Below, in pieces: positions 63,820-64,000 of a stretch of DNA of 64,000 nt. Under the pieces are notes generated by a model, which had not been told where the DNA came from, searched no databases, and saw only the letters and a list, made by a program, of their open reading frames with translations. The DNA is taken from contig JBNLBS010000015.1 in NCBI GenBank assembly GCA_050303415.1, forward strand, positions 31,057 to 95,056, written 5' to 3'. The stretch comes from JBNLBS01 sp050303415 (GTDB lineage Bacteria > Pseudomonadota > Gammaproteobacteria > Methylococcales > Methylomonadaceae). Both the position numbers and the translations under genes were made by a program. The number at the start of each line of letters is the position of its first letter. Position 1 is the stretch's first letter.

Positions 63820-63930
63820 ATGCGCTATAAAATTAATCACACAAAGAAACTGTATCGAAATAGGAGTAATATTTTGAAACCTTAAGCAAAATAAAATAAT
63901 TACAGGATCTTTTTTCATAAGCTACAAGCG

Positions 63931-63998
63931 CGCCACTATTTCTGCGAAAGCTTGTAAGGGGCATCCCAGCCCCAACAAGCAGCAGAAATTACGTGGCG
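63931..63998. repeat. Long imperfect palindrome at the window edge
   Basis: cgccac-tatttctgc (63931-63945) and gcagaaat-tacgtggcg (63982-63998) form the outer stem with a small internal loop. gcttgt (63950-63955) with acaagc (63975-63980) and gggg (63958-63961) with cccc (63970-63973) form the inner stem. The form is that of a dispersed palindromic or MITE-like element; it may extend past 64000. The rest of 63820-63930 holds nothing recognisable. Confidence 0.55.
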
Positions 63999-64000
63999 AT

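Noticed and set aside
1..64000. CRISPR array, rRNA or insertion sequence
   Set aside because: No regularly spaced repeats, no rRNA-like sequence and no transposase were seen on either strand.

Overview
The window reads as chromosome of a gammaproteobacterial (type I, Methylococcales-like) methanotroph of moderate-to-low GC. The main argument is a near-complete serine-cycle/tetrahydrofolate C1 gene set (mcl, mtkA, mtkB, sga, hprA, mdh, mtdA, gck, glyA, ftfL) beside typical gammaproteobacterial genes (greB, ygiQ, DUF748, MATE). The genus is inferred, not proven; no rRNA, tRNA or methane monooxygenase gene lies in the window.

Layout. (1) 1-0.85 kb: 3' part of an ammonium transporter. (2) 0.9-10.2 kb, minus strand: a seven-gene Wsp-like chemosensory operon (REC-PAS histidine kinase, CheW, CheR-TPR, CheW, soluble globin-type MCP, CheA-REC, CheB). 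(3) 10.9-17.6 kb, minus: greB with a small membrane protein, then two divergent Hsp70 homologues with a DUF2760 membrane protein and a small exported protein. (4) 17.8-21.7 kb, plus: a Fur box, a TonB-dependent receptor and a PepSY membrane protein, i.e. an iron-uptake unit, followed by REP-like palindromes. (5) 22-27.2 kb, minus: an AsmA-like DUF748 protein, a DegP/Q-type protease and an Hsp20 with a sigma32-like promoter. (6) 27.4-33.2 kb: DnaJ-related protein, MATE exporter, spermidine-synthase-like protein, YgiQ, LOG-family protein. (7) 33.2-42.1 kb, minus: a Cys-rich protein, a J-domain protein, a translationally coupled small protein/papain-like hydrolase pair, an LTA-synthase-like sulfatase, an HD-GYP c-di-GMP phosphodiesterase, a membrane diguanylate cyclase and a small membrane protein.

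(8) 42.2-62.2 kb: the serine-cycle region. mcl-mtkA-mtkB run leftward, sga rightward, and hprA, mdh, mtdA-gck-glyA and ftfL follow after a break. The break (about 46.9-54.4 kb) holds an EAL-CBS-GGDDF protein, a transmembrane MCP, a cytochrome c lipoprotein and a retron. (9) 62.3-64 kb: a DHH phosphoesterase, a small membrane protein and a long palindrome at the window edge.

Together the C1 genes would move formaldehyde-level carbon (methylene-H4F through MtdA/GlyA, formate through FtfL) into serine, then hydroxypyruvate (Sga), glycerate (HprA), 2-phosphoglycerate (Gck), and from malate (Mdh) via malyl-CoA (MtkAB) to glyoxylate and acetyl-CoA (Mcl). PEP carboxylase, enolase and fch are not in the window.

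The most noteworthy element is the retron at 51.7-53.3 kb. Its reverse transcriptase (YADD) sits directly downstream of a readable msr-msd RNA: complementary a1/a2 arms (53228-53242 and 53082-53097), two msr hairpins, a long msd stem and a plausible promoter. The RT has an N-terminal extension of about 100 residues, and I recognise no effector gene beside it.
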